From the NCBI GenBank assembly GCA_036392935.1, contig DASVWZ010000147.1, forward strand, positions 6,035 to 70,034: DNA of 64,000 bases, in the 5' to 3' direction. This document shows positions 1 to 8,086 of the stretch, piece after piece (position 1 is the stretch's first letter; each line of letters opens with the position of its first letter). The translations under genes were made by a program, and so were the position numbers. The notes beneath the pieces were generated by a model. It saw only the letters and a program-made list of their open reading frames with translations. It searched no databases and was not told the DNA's origin. The DNA comes from DASVWZ01 sp036392935. Its GTDB lineage: Bacteria > Acidobacteriota > Terriglobia > Terriglobales > Acidobacteriaceae.

Positions 1-578
1 GCAAACAGTTAGTCACGCTTCAGCAGCAGGCACGCCGCGCCGCCGACATTGTCCAAAATCTTTTGTATTTCTCGCGCCCGCCCGCGCCCGGCCAGTCGCA
101 AATCGATCTCAACGAACTTTTGCAGCGCACCCTTCACCTGCACGCTTACTCTTTGCGCAAAAGCAATATCACCGTCGAATTCGATCCGCAGGCGTCGCTG
201 CCGGCGGTCTCAGGCGATGCACACCAGCTCATGCAGGTCTTTCTCAACCTGATGATTAACGCTGAACATGCCATCCGTGAGGTACGGGAGAATGGAACCT
301 TGCGTATTCGCCTTGCAGAAAAACCCAACGCCGTCGCCATCATGTTCGAAGACGATGGCCCCGGCATTCCCGCGGAAATTCTGCCCAACATCTTCGATCC
401 GTTCTATACGACCAAGCGTCCCGGACGCGGCACCGGCCTTGGATTGAGCATCTGCAAAGCCATCTTGCGCGAGCACCACGGGAACGTAGAAGCATCATCT
501 TCGCCGTCAGGTGGCGCAGTGTTCACGGTAACACTGCCGGCAGGCGAAGGAACCATGGCGGCGTCAGGCCAATCGTAA
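1..578 (+). CDS. Sensor histidine kinase, C-terminal part (cut by window edge)
   Basis: The frame is open from base 3, so the gene begins before the window; a TTG at 63 is not a credible start. Visible are the end of the dimerisation helix (ARRAADIVQNLLYFSRP) and a full HATPase_c domain: N box FLNLMINAEHAI, G1 box DDGPGIP, F box FDPFYTTK and G2 box GTGLGLSICKAI. The phospho-accepting His lies upstream, off the window. This organisation is that of NtrB/PAS-type kinases, which phosphorylate a cognate response regulator; the sensor input and the partner cannot be seen. The stop codon abuts the stop of the convergent neighbour with no gap. Confidence 0.93.
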   Translation, partial: KQLVTLQQQARRAADIVQNLLYFSRPPAPGQSQIDLNELLQRTLHLHAYSLRKSNITVEFDPQASLPAVSGDAHQLMQVFLNLMINAEHAIREVRENGTLRIRLAEKPNAVAIMFEDDGPGIPAEILPNIFDPFYTTKRPGRGTGLGLSICKAILREHHGNVEASSSPSGGAVFTVTLPAGEGTMAASGQS

Positions 579-2459
579 CTACTTCAAACTATCCAGTGCC
601 TGCTTTGCCCCCGTCAATCCCGGATCGAGCTTCAGCGCCTGCTGATACGCCGACCGCGCGTCATCCGTACGCCCTTGCCGCTGCATGAGCAACCCAAGGC
701 GCAGATACGCCGATCCCGAAGGTTTTTCCGCCACCTCGCGAATCGCCGCCGAAAGCTCGGCATGGGCCAGCCGTTCCCGAGCACTGGCCCGTGACGGATC
801 GATGCTCAACGATTGCGCGTAGCTGACAATTGCCTTTTGATAATTCCCCGTCTGCTCATACAGCCGCCCCAGCGTGTCGTAGGGGCCAGCCAACCTCTGC
901 CGGTCCGTCGTCAGCGGAATCGCCGTCTCATATTGTTGAATCGCTTCTTGCCTGTGCCCGCTCAGCGCATACGCGCCCGCCAGATTCAAATGCGCGCTAG
1001 CATCCTGCGGCCGCAGCCGCACTCCATCCTGCAGCGCGGGAATCGCCTCCGCTGCCCGGTCGGACATAATCATCGCCGCACCCAGGTTCTGATCCGCGGT
1101 GAAATTATCTTTCGTGACGTTCACCGCGTGCTGCCACAAATCAGCCGCACTCTTCCAGTAACGGATCTGGTCGCCAGTAAACGCGGTGAAAAATAAAATG
1201 ACGATCGCCGCCGCCCACGCACGGGACTTCGGGGTTAATTCGCCGCTCTCCGCCCAATCGGCGAAACCCCACACGCACATCACAAAAATTCCGATCAGTG
1301 GAATGTACGCGTAGCGGTCGGCCATTCCTTGCTCGCCCACCTGCACAATTCCAACCGCCGGAACCATGATCCCGAGATACCAAAGCCATCCGGTCGCCAG
1401 ATACGGCTGCGCTTTTCGCCGAATCCAAACCATGGCGGTTATGGCCATCAGAAACAACGCCGCCAGCCCGATTTTCCATCCCGCCAATCCCATCCCCGGA
1501 TGCGGATAAAAAACCGCCAGCTTCGCCGGCCACACGCCCTTCCACAGATACATCGCGTAGGCGCAGATCGCATTCCCGATCCGCGCACCCAGCGGCAGCT
1601 TCAGCCGCATCGAGCCATATTGCTGCGAGGCATACACCGTGACCCATGCGCTGCCGGCGCACAACACGAGCAACGGCAGCTTTTCCGCGATCAGCCACAA
1701 GAACGATCTCTGCGGCCCTTGCTCATCCTCGCTCGGTTCGCCCCATCCCTGAATTCGCCCGAGCGGCCAGTAGTCCAGCAACAGCAGTGCAAACGGCAGC
1801 GTAATCGCCATCGGCTTCGCTGCCAGCGCCAGAGCAAAGAGCACGACAATCAGCAAATAGCGCCCAACACCAGGCTTACGCGCATACCATCCATACGCGC
1901 CGATCGACAAAAAAAAGAACAGCGTGCACAAAACACTCTTGTGCTCCGCAATCCACGCCACCGACTCGACATTCAGCGGGTGCACCGCAAACAGCGCCGC
2001 CACCACAAAACTTCGCCCGGTCGCTCCCGTGGCACGCTGCAGCAAAAGAAAAAGCAGCACAACATTGAGCACATGCACGAGCACGCTTGTGAAATGATGC
2101 CCCCACGGATTCAATCCATAAAGTTGACAATCGAGCGCATGCGAAAGCCACGTCACCGGATGCCAGTTGGAATACTCAGTCGACGTGATCGCCCATTTGA
2201 TCGTCGCCCAGGTCAAACCCGCCTGCACGTGCTGGTTCTCGAGCACATACCCGTCGTCGTCGTAGTTGAAAATGAACGGATGCCCGAGGACCGGGCTATA
2301 AAGTGCGAATGTTCCCACTGCCAGCAGCAGGCAGATGACCCAATTCCGCTGCGCGGCCCACGCAATGACGCCGTCGTGAATTTCTTGACGCGGCTCCGTC
2401 CGCGCAGCTTCTCGTGCTGCCTCACGTCGCGCGCTTCTTGATCTGGTTTTCGGCGACAT
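579..2459 (-). CDS. TMTC-like multipass membrane protein with C-terminal TPRs
   Basis: 626 aa. After a basic N-terminus, a first membrane helix starts near residue 40 and is followed by the acidic motif FNYDDDGYVLEN and SNWHPVTWLSHAL. This is the N-terminal signature of GT-C type (PMT/TMTC-like) proteins, which use polyprenyl-phosphate sugars. About ten membrane helices run to residue ~420. Residues ~455-626 hold four tetratricopeptide repeats, for example AYALSGHRQEAIQQYETAI. The protein is probably an O-mannosyltransferase-like enzyme or another envelope glycosylation protein; the donor and acceptor are unknown. Its start lies 11 bp after the thiolase stop on the same strand, so the two may be co-transcribed. 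Confidence 0.85.
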   Translation of the reverse strand: MSPKTRSRSARREAAREAARTEPRQEIHDGVIAWAAQRNWVICLLLAVGTFALYSPVLGHPFIFNYDDDGYVLENQHVQAGLTWATIKWAITSTEYSNWHPVTWLSHALDCQLYGLNPWGHHFTSVLVHVLNVVLLFLLLQRATGATGRSFVVAALFAVHPLNVESVAWIAEHKSVLCTLFFFLSIGAYGWYARKPGVGRYLLIVVLFALALAAKPMAITLPFALLLLDYWPLGRIQGWGEPSEDEQGPQRSFLWLIAEKLPLLVLCAGSAWVTVYASQQYGSMRLKLPLGARIGNAICAYAMYLWKGVWPAKLAVFYPHPGMGLAGWKIGLAALFLMAITAMVWIRRKAQPYLATGWLWYLGIMVPAVGIVQVGEQGMADRYAYIPLIGIFVMCVWGFADWAESGELTPKSRAWAAAIVILFFTAFTGDQIRYWKSAADLWQHAVNVTKDNFTADQNLGAAMIMSDRAAEAIPALQDGVRLRPQDASAHLNLAGAYALSGHRQEAIQQYETAIPLTTDRQRLAGPYDTLGRLYEQTGNYQKAIVSYAQSLSIDPSRASARERLAHAELSAAIREVAEKPSGSAYLRLGLLMQRQGRTDDARSAYQQALKLDPGLTGAKQALDSLK

Positions 2460-2470
2460 GCGCTAGCCGC

Positions 2471-3664
2471 TTACCGCTCTACCGCCATCGCCACTGCGTT
2501 GCCCCCGCCCAGGCACAGCGCCGCAATCCCGCGATGCACGTCGCGCCGGATCATCTCATAGATCAGCGCAACCAGAACCCGCGCCCCGCTCGCCCCAATC
2601 GGATGCCCGATCGCCACCGCGCCCCCGTTTACGTTGACCCGGTTGATGTCCAAGCCAAGCTCGCGAATCACCCCCAGCGCCTGCACCGAGAACGCTTCGT
2701 TCAGTTCGTACAGATCGACGTCGTTCGCTTTCCATCCCGTCTTTTCCCAAATCTTTTTGACCGCGCCCACCGGCGCCATCATCACCCACTTCGGTTCCAC
2801 ACCGCTGGTCGCCTGTGCCACAATTTTCACCATCGGCTTCGCGCCCAAGTCTTTCGCCCGACTCGCGCTGGTCACCACCACTGCAGCCGCGCCATCGTTC
2901 ACTCCAGGCGCGTTCCCCGCCGTCACCGTTCCATCCTTCTTGAACGCCGGCTTCAACGCTCGCAGAATTTCAATCGTCGTATCTTCCCGCGGCGATTCGT
3001 CTTTATCGAAAATAACCGGCTCACCGCCTTTTTTCTTTGGCGGCAACTCAACCGGCACAATCTGAGATTTCAACCGGCCTTCCTTCGTCGCCGCAATCGC
3101 CTTGCGATGCGAGTTCAACGCAAACTCATCCTGCTGCTCACGCGTGACGCCATATTTCTCCGCCACATTCTCGCCGGTAATTCCCATGTGATAGTCGTTG
3201 TACACATCCCACAGCCCGTCCTGCACCATCGAATCAACCACCGTCCCATTTCCCAGCCGATAACCTTTGCGCGCCTGCGGCAAAAGATATGGCGCATTCG
3301 TCATCGACTCCATTCCACCCGCGACCACGATCGAACTGTTTCCCGTCTGTATCGCCTGCGCTGCAAGCGCCACTGCTTTCAATCCTGATCCACAAACTTT
3401 GTTTATAGTCATGGCACCTGTCTCTGGAGACAATCCTCCGAAGATTGCCGCCTGTCGCGCCGGATTTTGTCCGAGCCCAGCCGACACAACATTGCCCATG
3501 ATGCACTCGTCGACTTTGTTGGGATCGACACCCGCGCGCTTCACTGCTTCTTTCACCACGATCGCGCCCAGCTTTGTTGCGGAAAAATCCGAAAGACTGC
3601 CTTGAAATCTTCCTACTGCCGTGCGGCATCCAGAGATGATGACGACATCCTCAAAAGCGGCCAT
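2471..3664 (-). CDS. atoB: Acetyl-CoA acetyltransferase (thiolase)
   Basis: 397 aa, the usual length for the family. The nucleophile is Cys91 in KVCGSGLKAV; His354 is in GHPIGASGAR and the second catalytic Cys384 in CLGGGNAVA. The enzyme would condense two acetyl-CoA into acetoacetyl-CoA or run the reverse thiolysis in the cytoplasm. The sequence resembles biosynthetic or degradative acetoacetyl-CoA thiolases more than long-chain FadA, but substrate length is not provable here. An AGGAGC Shine-Dalgarno lies 6 nt before the ATG, with a TATAAT about 32 nt upstream. It is probably first in a two-gene unit with the TPR membrane protein. Confidence 0.95.
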   Translation of the reverse strand: MAAFEDVVIISGCRTAVGRFQGSLSDFSATKLGAIVVKEAVKRAGVDPNKVDECIMGNVVSAGLGQNPARQAAIFGGLSPETGAMTINKVCGSGLKAVALAAQAIQTGNSSIVVAGGMESMTNAPYLLPQARKGYRLGNGTVVDSMVQDGLWDVYNDYHMGITGENVAEKYGVTREQQDEFALNSHRKAIAATKEGRLKSQIVPVELPPKKKGGEPVIFDKDESPREDTTIEILRALKPAFKKDGTVTAGNAPGVNDGAAAVVVTSASRAKDLGAKPMVKIVAQATSGVEPKWVMMAPVGAVKKIWEKTGWKANDVDLYELNEAFSVQALGVIRELGLDINRVNVNGGAVAIGHPIGASGARVLVALIYEMIRRDVHRGIAALCLGGGNAVAMAVER

Positions 3665-3696
3665 TTATCTGCTCCTGTGATCGTTTCGAACAACAG

Positions 3697-3702
3697 ATTA
3701 TA
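3697..3702 (-). promoter_or_regulatory. Candidate -10 of the thiolase promoter
   Basis: A perfect TATAAT on the minus strand, 32 nt before the thiolase ATG and upstream of its AGGAGC ribosome-binding site. No good -35 hexamer is visible at 16-18 bp. Confidence 0.4.
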
Positions 3703-3943
3703 GATGCGCCAGCGCGCAAAAAGCTAAATTGAGATTGTAGCGAGAGCTTGCAATCCACCCGCCCGGTCAACTGCATATTTTCATCGTCGTGCTCAAAGAA
3801 TTTTTCGTCACAGTGTTCCCTCCACAAATTTTTCCGGCTGCGCACACTCTAAATTTCTCGATCGCATCGTGAAAATTTTTCTCTTCAGGCAACTCGGGTG
3901 ACTTTGGTGCATGTATCCTTCGCTTGTTCACCGCATTTTTTTC
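3703..3943. other. AT-rich intergenic spacer, no gene seen
   Basis: Between the thiolase promoter and the microgene promoter I see no ORF with a ribosome-binding site and no repeat. The stretch is clearly more AT-rich than its surroundings. Confidence 0.6.
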
Positions 3944-3972
3944 TTGACATCACTTTTCATTGACTCTATACA
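3944..3972 (+). promoter_or_regulatory. Consensus sigma70 promoter of the lysine-rich microgene
   Basis: TTGACA (3944-3949), a 17-bp spacer and TATACA (3967-3972, continuing AAT). This is the best -35/-10 pair I found in the window. Predicted transcription start is about 3979, which gives a ~60-nt leader holding the palindrome GTTGCAAC. Confidence 0.7.
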
Positions 3973-4038
3973 ATCAATCAGTTGCAACAATACACCGTTG
4001 CACGAATCTCCATGACAAATGGAAGGGAGAATAGATCA

Positions 4039-4086
4039 ATGGCAACCAAGAAGAAAGCAAAGAAGGCCGCAAAGAAGAAACACTAA
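4039..4086 (+). CDS. 15-residue lysine/alanine microprotein
   Basis: An ATG-to-TAA frame of 16 codons encodes MATKKKAKKAAKKKH: nine Lys and one His in 15 residues. AGGGAG lies 9 nt before the ATG. The composition resembles the Lys/Ala-rich tails of bacterial histone-H1-like or HU-tail proteins, so nucleic-acid binding is a reasonable guess, but nothing proves translation. It sits alone between a consensus promoter (3944-3972) and a strong intrinsic terminator (4112-4142), giving a predicted ~165-nt transcript. The alternative is that the RNA itself is the product and the frame is incidental; the good ribosome-binding site argues against that. Confidence 0.5.
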   Translation: MATKKKAKKAAKKKH

Positions 4087-4111
4087 GAGCCTTCAGTAAA
4101 AGGTGAAAATG

Positions 4112-4142
4112 AGGGGACGCGAATGCGTCCCCTAAGTTTTTT
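4112..4142 (+). terminator. Intrinsic terminator after the microgene
   Basis: Perfect 9-bp stem AGGGGACGC/GCGTCCCCT with a GAAT loop, followed by AAGTTTTTT. On the opposite strand the same hairpin lies just past the helicase stop, so it may act in both directions, but the U-tract there is poor. Confidence 0.85.
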
Positions 4143-7137
4143 AGCAAGCCTTCCCTTTGATCGCCGCAGCGCTTCCCGCATCGCCATTTTCGCAGAAATG
4201 TTTTTCGGTCTTTGGGCACAGCGTCTGATACGCGCAAAAACGGCAATGGAAGCCGGATTTGGCTTCAAACCTTCCTTCGGCAATTTTCGCTGCCACCGTC
4301 TCGACTTTACTCTTGGCTTCATCCAATTCGAACTGATCTCGGCTCGTACTCACACGCGAATTCTCCGCCAGGTTGTACAGCGCGAGCCGCTTCACCTGGT
4401 ATCCCCACTTCATCTGTGCAGCCAGCGCGTAGATTGAAAGTTGCAAGCTCTTGTCCGCATCCTCCTGCGATTGCGGCTTGCCCGTCTTGTAATCCGTGAT
4501 CACCACGTCAACGCCCGCGACATCGCCGTCGTAAATTCTATCGATGCGGTCGATTCTCCCCGCAACCGTCGTCTCGCCAATCTTTATCTCAAACGATTCC
4601 TCGGTGTGCAGCACCTCAGGGCACTCGCCCCGAGCGCAGGCCGCCAGAAATTCCCTTAGCTGTTCGATCCCTTGCGTCTCGTACAGATCGTGCTGATACC
4701 GGTCCTGAATCTTCGCCTCCGCCAGCAACGTCCGGAATTGATCGATCAATTCTTCTTCTGAGAAAGGTTTGTCGAACCTCACTCCGTCGTAATATGTCCG
4801 CAACACCGCATGCATCACCGCGCCATACTGCATCGCTGCCGGAGCTTCGCGCGGAATCCGCCACTCCCGCTCCAGCTTGAACTGCAACGGGCACGTCTCG
4901 TAAAGCTGCAACGAGCTCGCGCTCAGCCTCGCATTTAAATTTCGCCCCGGCGGCAAGGCGATCCACTCGGCTGTCCGTGTGCGAGCCGGCTCTCCAGCTT
5001 GGCCAAACAAGTCTGTCTGAAATCCCCGCGGCACCCGCTGTATCAGGTATCGGCGAAGCGTCGGATCGTTCAGCATTTGCCGTGGATATCCTGCCGGCGT
5101 CGTGTCCTTTCCCGTACCTTGTTTCGCGTAAATCGTCAGCGAGTCCTCTGCCCGCGTCATCGCCACGTAAAACAGCCGGCGTTCCTCTTCGGAATGCAAG
5201 GTCTTGTCGTCTTCGATCGTGCGCGATTCCGCGTCGCGCAGTTCGCGCGGAAACTCCACCAGCGTTTCCCTGTACCCCAACGGAAACGACGGCGATGCTC
5301 CTCGCATAACGACTACATTCTTGAACTCCAGCCCCTTTGCTCCATGCACCGTCATCAGCCGCACCGCATCACCATCGGGAGGAGCCATTACCATCGCTCC
5401 ATCCGCTTCGCGGAACAGTTGCAAATACTCCATCAACTCGCCAATCTCCCCGCTCGTGACCATCGGCGGCTTCTTTTTTCCCCACTTACCCACGAACTCC
5501 AAAGCCGTAACCACCGGCGGCGACTTCCGATCCAACTCGAATCGTCGCAGCACGATCTCGACTGCGGCTTTCCCCTTGGCTCCCGCCACCGCAATCTCCT
5601 CGCGCACCTCGCGCAGAAGATCCAGAATTTTCCGTCCGCCCTGGATCGTCTCCAGCACCGTCGCCAACCCGCCAACTTTTTGCTCGCGCGGCAGCCCGCG
5701 TATCCCCGCCCGTAATTTCTCTCCATCAATCCCAAACTGAGGCAACGCCGCCACCCGAAATAGGCTGGCATCATCCGCAGTCGAAACCACCGCGCCCACA
5801 CATGCCAGCAGGTCCCGTACTTCCGGCGTGTCGAGCACATCCATTCTTTCAATCGCGAAAGGAATCTGCCGCCGCGCCAACTCTTCCGCCAGGTCGTCGC
5901 GATAAGCGTGCAGCCGGTACAGCACGGCAAAATCCGCCCACTTGCATTTCGTTCGGCGCCTTTTCTCCAGAATCTCGCTCACCACCTCCACGGCTTCCAT
6001 GTCCCTGGCTGCCAGCGGCACTATTTCAACCGGCCCTCCTAATGGTGGCTTGCCGTCGCGAGCCGCTTGCTCGGCACGGGCTGAAATCAGCGGTGTGCGC
6101 CGGTATCGCGCCGACCCTTCCGCGTCCGCCAGCGCATCCGGATTTTTTTCAATCACCGCATACGCCGCCGCCAGAATCGGCGTGGTCGACCGGCGGTTGC
6201 TCTCGAGTGCCACCAGTTTCGCGTCGGCAAAAACCTCTCGGAACAGCTTGAACGCCGCGCTCGAAGCTCCGCGAAAGTGATACACCGCCTGATCCGGATC
6301 GCCCACTGCGAACACATTCCGATCGCTTCCCGCCAGCAGTTGCAGAATCTTGATCTGCGCGAAATTTGCATCCTGAAATTCATCCGCCAAAATGAATCGC
6401 GCCCGTTCCTGCTCCCGCGCCAGCAGTTCCGGATTGCTCCGCAATTCCCCGTACGCATTGGCGATCATATGGCCGAAGGTTCCCAGACCGTCGGCTTTCA
6501 GCATCGCCTCCACCCTCGCAAAAACGCGCGCAATCTCCTGGCAACGGCTCAGAGCTTCGTCATCGCTCAACTCCGCTGCTTTCTTTGACTTCTCCACTCG
6601 CTGAATTGGCAACTCTCCCCGCTCCAGCCGCGCCACATAGTCTGCATACCGCTGCGGCCCCACCAGTTCGTCATGGCACCTCCGCATAAACTCCAGCAGG
6701 TCTCTCAGAAACCTGCCGACATCCGCGGCAACCACAAAATGTTTTAAGTCCAACTCGCGAATACGACGCCGCAAATAAATCCACAGGTCCTGATCGTCGA
6801 GCACTTCAAATGACTTCCCGCAGTCAATTAGTAAATTGTTGCAGTACGCGTGGAATGTGCATGCGCGCAGGCCGCCGACGTTCCCGCCCAATTGCTCGCG
6901 AACCCGGCCTGCCATTTCATCGGCGGCATTTTCCGTGTAGGTCAGCGCCAGAATCTCTCTCGAAGGCACTCCATGTTCGCCGATCAGGGTGGCGATACGC
7001 CGCGTCAGCACCGTCGTCTTGCCCGTGCCCGCTCCGGCAACCACCAGCATCGGACCGAAAACATGCTCAATCGCCTTGCGCTGTTGTTCGTCGGCCTCGA
7101 ACGGCCTGACCGTCGCACTGGGTTTGGTGGGAGACAT
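4141..7137 (-). CDS. UvrD/PcrA-type helicase fused to RecB-like nuclease
   Basis: 998 aa from the ATG at 7137 (an in-frame start at 7182 would add 15 unlike residues). SF1A helicase motifs appear in order: Q-motif Gln, Walker A VVAGAGTGKTT, ADEFQDANF, VGDPDQAVYHFRG, TVHGAKGLEF and LFYVAMTRAED. The last ~260 residues are a PD-(D/E)XK nuclease: GRIDRID, then VVITDYKTGKPQ and QLSIYAL. Cysteines in YETCPLQFK and CRFCAYQTLCP match the 4Fe-4S staple of AddB/Cas4-type nucleases. It is likely a single-chain double-strand-break processing helicase-nuclease. No AddB partner is adjacent. A TATTCT lies 9 nt before the ATG with no Shine-Dalgarno. Confidence 0.9.
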   Translation of the reverse strand: MSPTKPSATVRPFEADEQQRKAIEHVFGPMLVVAGAGTGKTTVLTRRIATLIGEHGVPSREILALTYTENAADEMAGRVREQLGGNVGGLRACTFHAYCNNLLIDCGKSFEVLDDQDLWIYLRRRIRELDLKHFVVAADVGRFLRDLLEFMRRCHDELVGPQRYADYVARLERGELPIQRVEKSKKAAELSDDEALSRCQEIARVFARVEAMLKADGLGTFGHMIANAYGELRSNPELLAREQERARFILADEFQDANFAQIKILQLLAGSDRNVFAVGDPDQAVYHFRGASSAAFKLFREVFADAKLVALESNRRSTTPILAAAYAVIEKNPDALADAEGSARYRRTPLISARAEQAARDGKPPLGGPVEIVPLAARDMEAVEVVSEILEKRRRTKCKWADFAVLYRLHAYRDDLAEELARRQIPFAIERMDVLDTPEVRDLLACVGAVVSTADDASLFRVAALPQFGIDGEKLRAGIRGLPREQKVGGLATVLETIQGGRKILDLLREVREEIAVAGAKGKAAVEIVLRRFELDRKSPPVVTALEFVGKWGKKKPPMVTSGEIGELMEYLQLFREADGAMVMAPPDGDAVRLMTVHGAKGLEFKNVVVMRGASPSFPLGYRETLVEFPRELRDAESRTIEDDKTLHSEEERRLFYVAMTRAEDSLTIYAKQGTGKDTTPAGYPRQMLNDPTLRRYLIQRVPRGFQTDLFGQAGEPARTRTAEWIALPPGRNLNARLSASSLQLYETCPLQFKLEREWRIPREAPAAMQYGAVMHAVLRTYYDGVRFDKPFSEEELIDQFRTLLAEAKIQDRYQHDLYETQGIEQLREFLAACARGECPEVLHTEESFEIKIGETTVAGRIDRIDRIYDGDVAGVDVVITDYKTGKPQSQEDADKSLQLSIYALAAQMKWGYQVKRLALYNLAENSRVSTSRDQFELDEAKSKVETVAAKIAEGRFEAKSGFHCRFCAYQTLCPKTEKHFCENGDAGSAAAIKGKAC

Positions 7138-7146
7138 TGAAACAGG

Positions 7147-7152
7147 AGAATA
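7147..7152 (-). promoter_or_regulatory. Candidate -10 giving a near-leaderless helicase mRNA
   Basis: TATTCT on the minus strand, 9 nt before the ATG at 7137. The spacing would put the start of transcription within about 3 nt of the start codon. Confidence 0.35.
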
Positions 7153-7193
7153 CCAAAGAATGCTGCCGCTATTGCGGTGCAAGAAGTGCAGGG

Positions 7194-7309
7194 TAGTGGC
7201 CCAGTTTGATTGTCGTCCCGGGCGAGCCGCCCTCAGTAGCCTGCCCTGAGTGAGCGAAAGCGACCGAAGGGCGCGTTTGGCTCGCTTCCTTTTTCAAACT
7301 GGGCCACTA
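7194..7309. repeat. 116-bp element bounded by 16-bp perfect inverted repeats
   Basis: TAGTGGCCCAGTTTGA (7194-7209) recurs as its exact reverse complement at 7294-7309. Nested inside are GCGAGCC/GGCTCGC and a GCCCTGAG...GAAGGGC hairpin. The right arm supplies the last residues and stop codon of rsmE. The symmetry suggests a MITE- or REP-like palindromic insertion rather than a simple terminator. Confidence 0.6.
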
Positions 7310-8019
7310 TCCAGTGCAGCCATGGCGATTGCCGTCGCCGCCATTGCCGCCGTCTCCGCGCGAAGAATGTTCTTACCCAGCGATGCCGAAACCCATCCGG
7401 CTTCGCCAAATAGTCTGATCTCGCTTTCACTCCATCCACCTTCGGGACCAATAGCCAGCGCGACACGGCCGCTATCAGGCGCTGCCGCCAGGGCATCGCT
7501 CAACGTGACTGCCTTTTCGCTTTCCCAAAGAACAATCCGCGCCCCGGCCTGAATCGTCAGCACATCTTTCGGCTTCACCGGATCTGCAATCTCCGCCGGC
7601 GCCGATCGTCTCGACTGCTCCGCCGCCTGTTGCGCGATGCGCCTCCATCGCTCCGCGCGCTTCTCCGCAGCCAAGGCCAATTTTTTTTCCGTCCGCTGCG
7701 CGACCACCGGCACAATCAATGCCACGCCCAACTCGGTGCATTTTTCGATCGCCCACTCCATACGATCGAACTTGAAGATCGCCAACAACAGCGCGACTTC
7801 AGCAACCGTGGCCTGCGTCACAATCTCGCCCAACTCAAACTCAACCCGATCCTTGTCCACCCGAACCACCCGGCCGAACCGAACCTCGCCGCCGGCCGCG
7901 ATATCGAATTCCTGCCCCACTCGTGCCCGCAGCACGCGCGCCAAATGCTCCGCATGGGCTCCCGTCAACGCCGCAACATTTCCCGAAACTTCATCCGCAA
8001 TCCAGCGCCGGCGCGTCAC
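7294..8019 (-). CDS. rsmE: 16S rRNA (uracil1498-N3)-methyltransferase
   Basis: 241 aa, typical for RsmE. The C-terminal SPOUT knot motifs are clear: ALAIGPEGGWSESEI and SLGKNILRAETAAMAA, which bind S-adenosylmethionine. The N-terminal PUA-like part is present (HAEHLARVLRARVGQEFDI). The enzyme methylates U1498 in the 30S decoding region. The final four codons fall inside the right arm of an inverted-repeat element (7194-7309), so the native C-terminus may have been replaced by element sequence. yggS lies upstream on the same strand, 63 bp away. Confidence 0.95.
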   Translation of the reverse strand: MTRRRWIADEVSGNVAALTGAHAEHLARVLRARVGQEFDIAAGGEVRFGRVVRVDKDRVEFELGEIVTQATVAEVALLLAIFKFDRMEWAIEKCTELGVALIVPVVAQRTEKKLALAAEKRAERWRRIAQQAAEQSRRSAPAEIADPVKPKDVLTIQAGARIVLWESEKAVTLSDALAAAPDSGRVALAIGPEGGWSESEIRLFGEAGWVSASLGKNILRAETAAMAATAIAMAALDSGPV

Positions 8020-8052
8020 AGGGCAAAACCGGCTTTTGCAATAGGGACCACA

Positions 8053-8086
8053 ACCCTTCGCGTTTCTTTGCGTCCTTTGCGGTTAA
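8053..8086. repeat. Dispersed 'CTTTGCGTCCTTTGCGGTTAA' repeat
   Basis: A short T/G-rich sequence of the family that spuriously translates as 'NRKGRKET' or 'NHRAHRG'. Its end supplies the TAA stop of yggS. Related copies are at 22971-23000 and, inverted, at 39222-39300. Confidence 0.55.

Noticed and set aside
1329..3388. Long plus-strand open frames (370 and 324 codons) opposite the TPR membrane protein and thiolase genes
   Set aside because: They are antisense shadows of GC-rich codon use; composition is Arg/His/Pro-heavy with no motifs, while the minus-strand genes have full family signatures.
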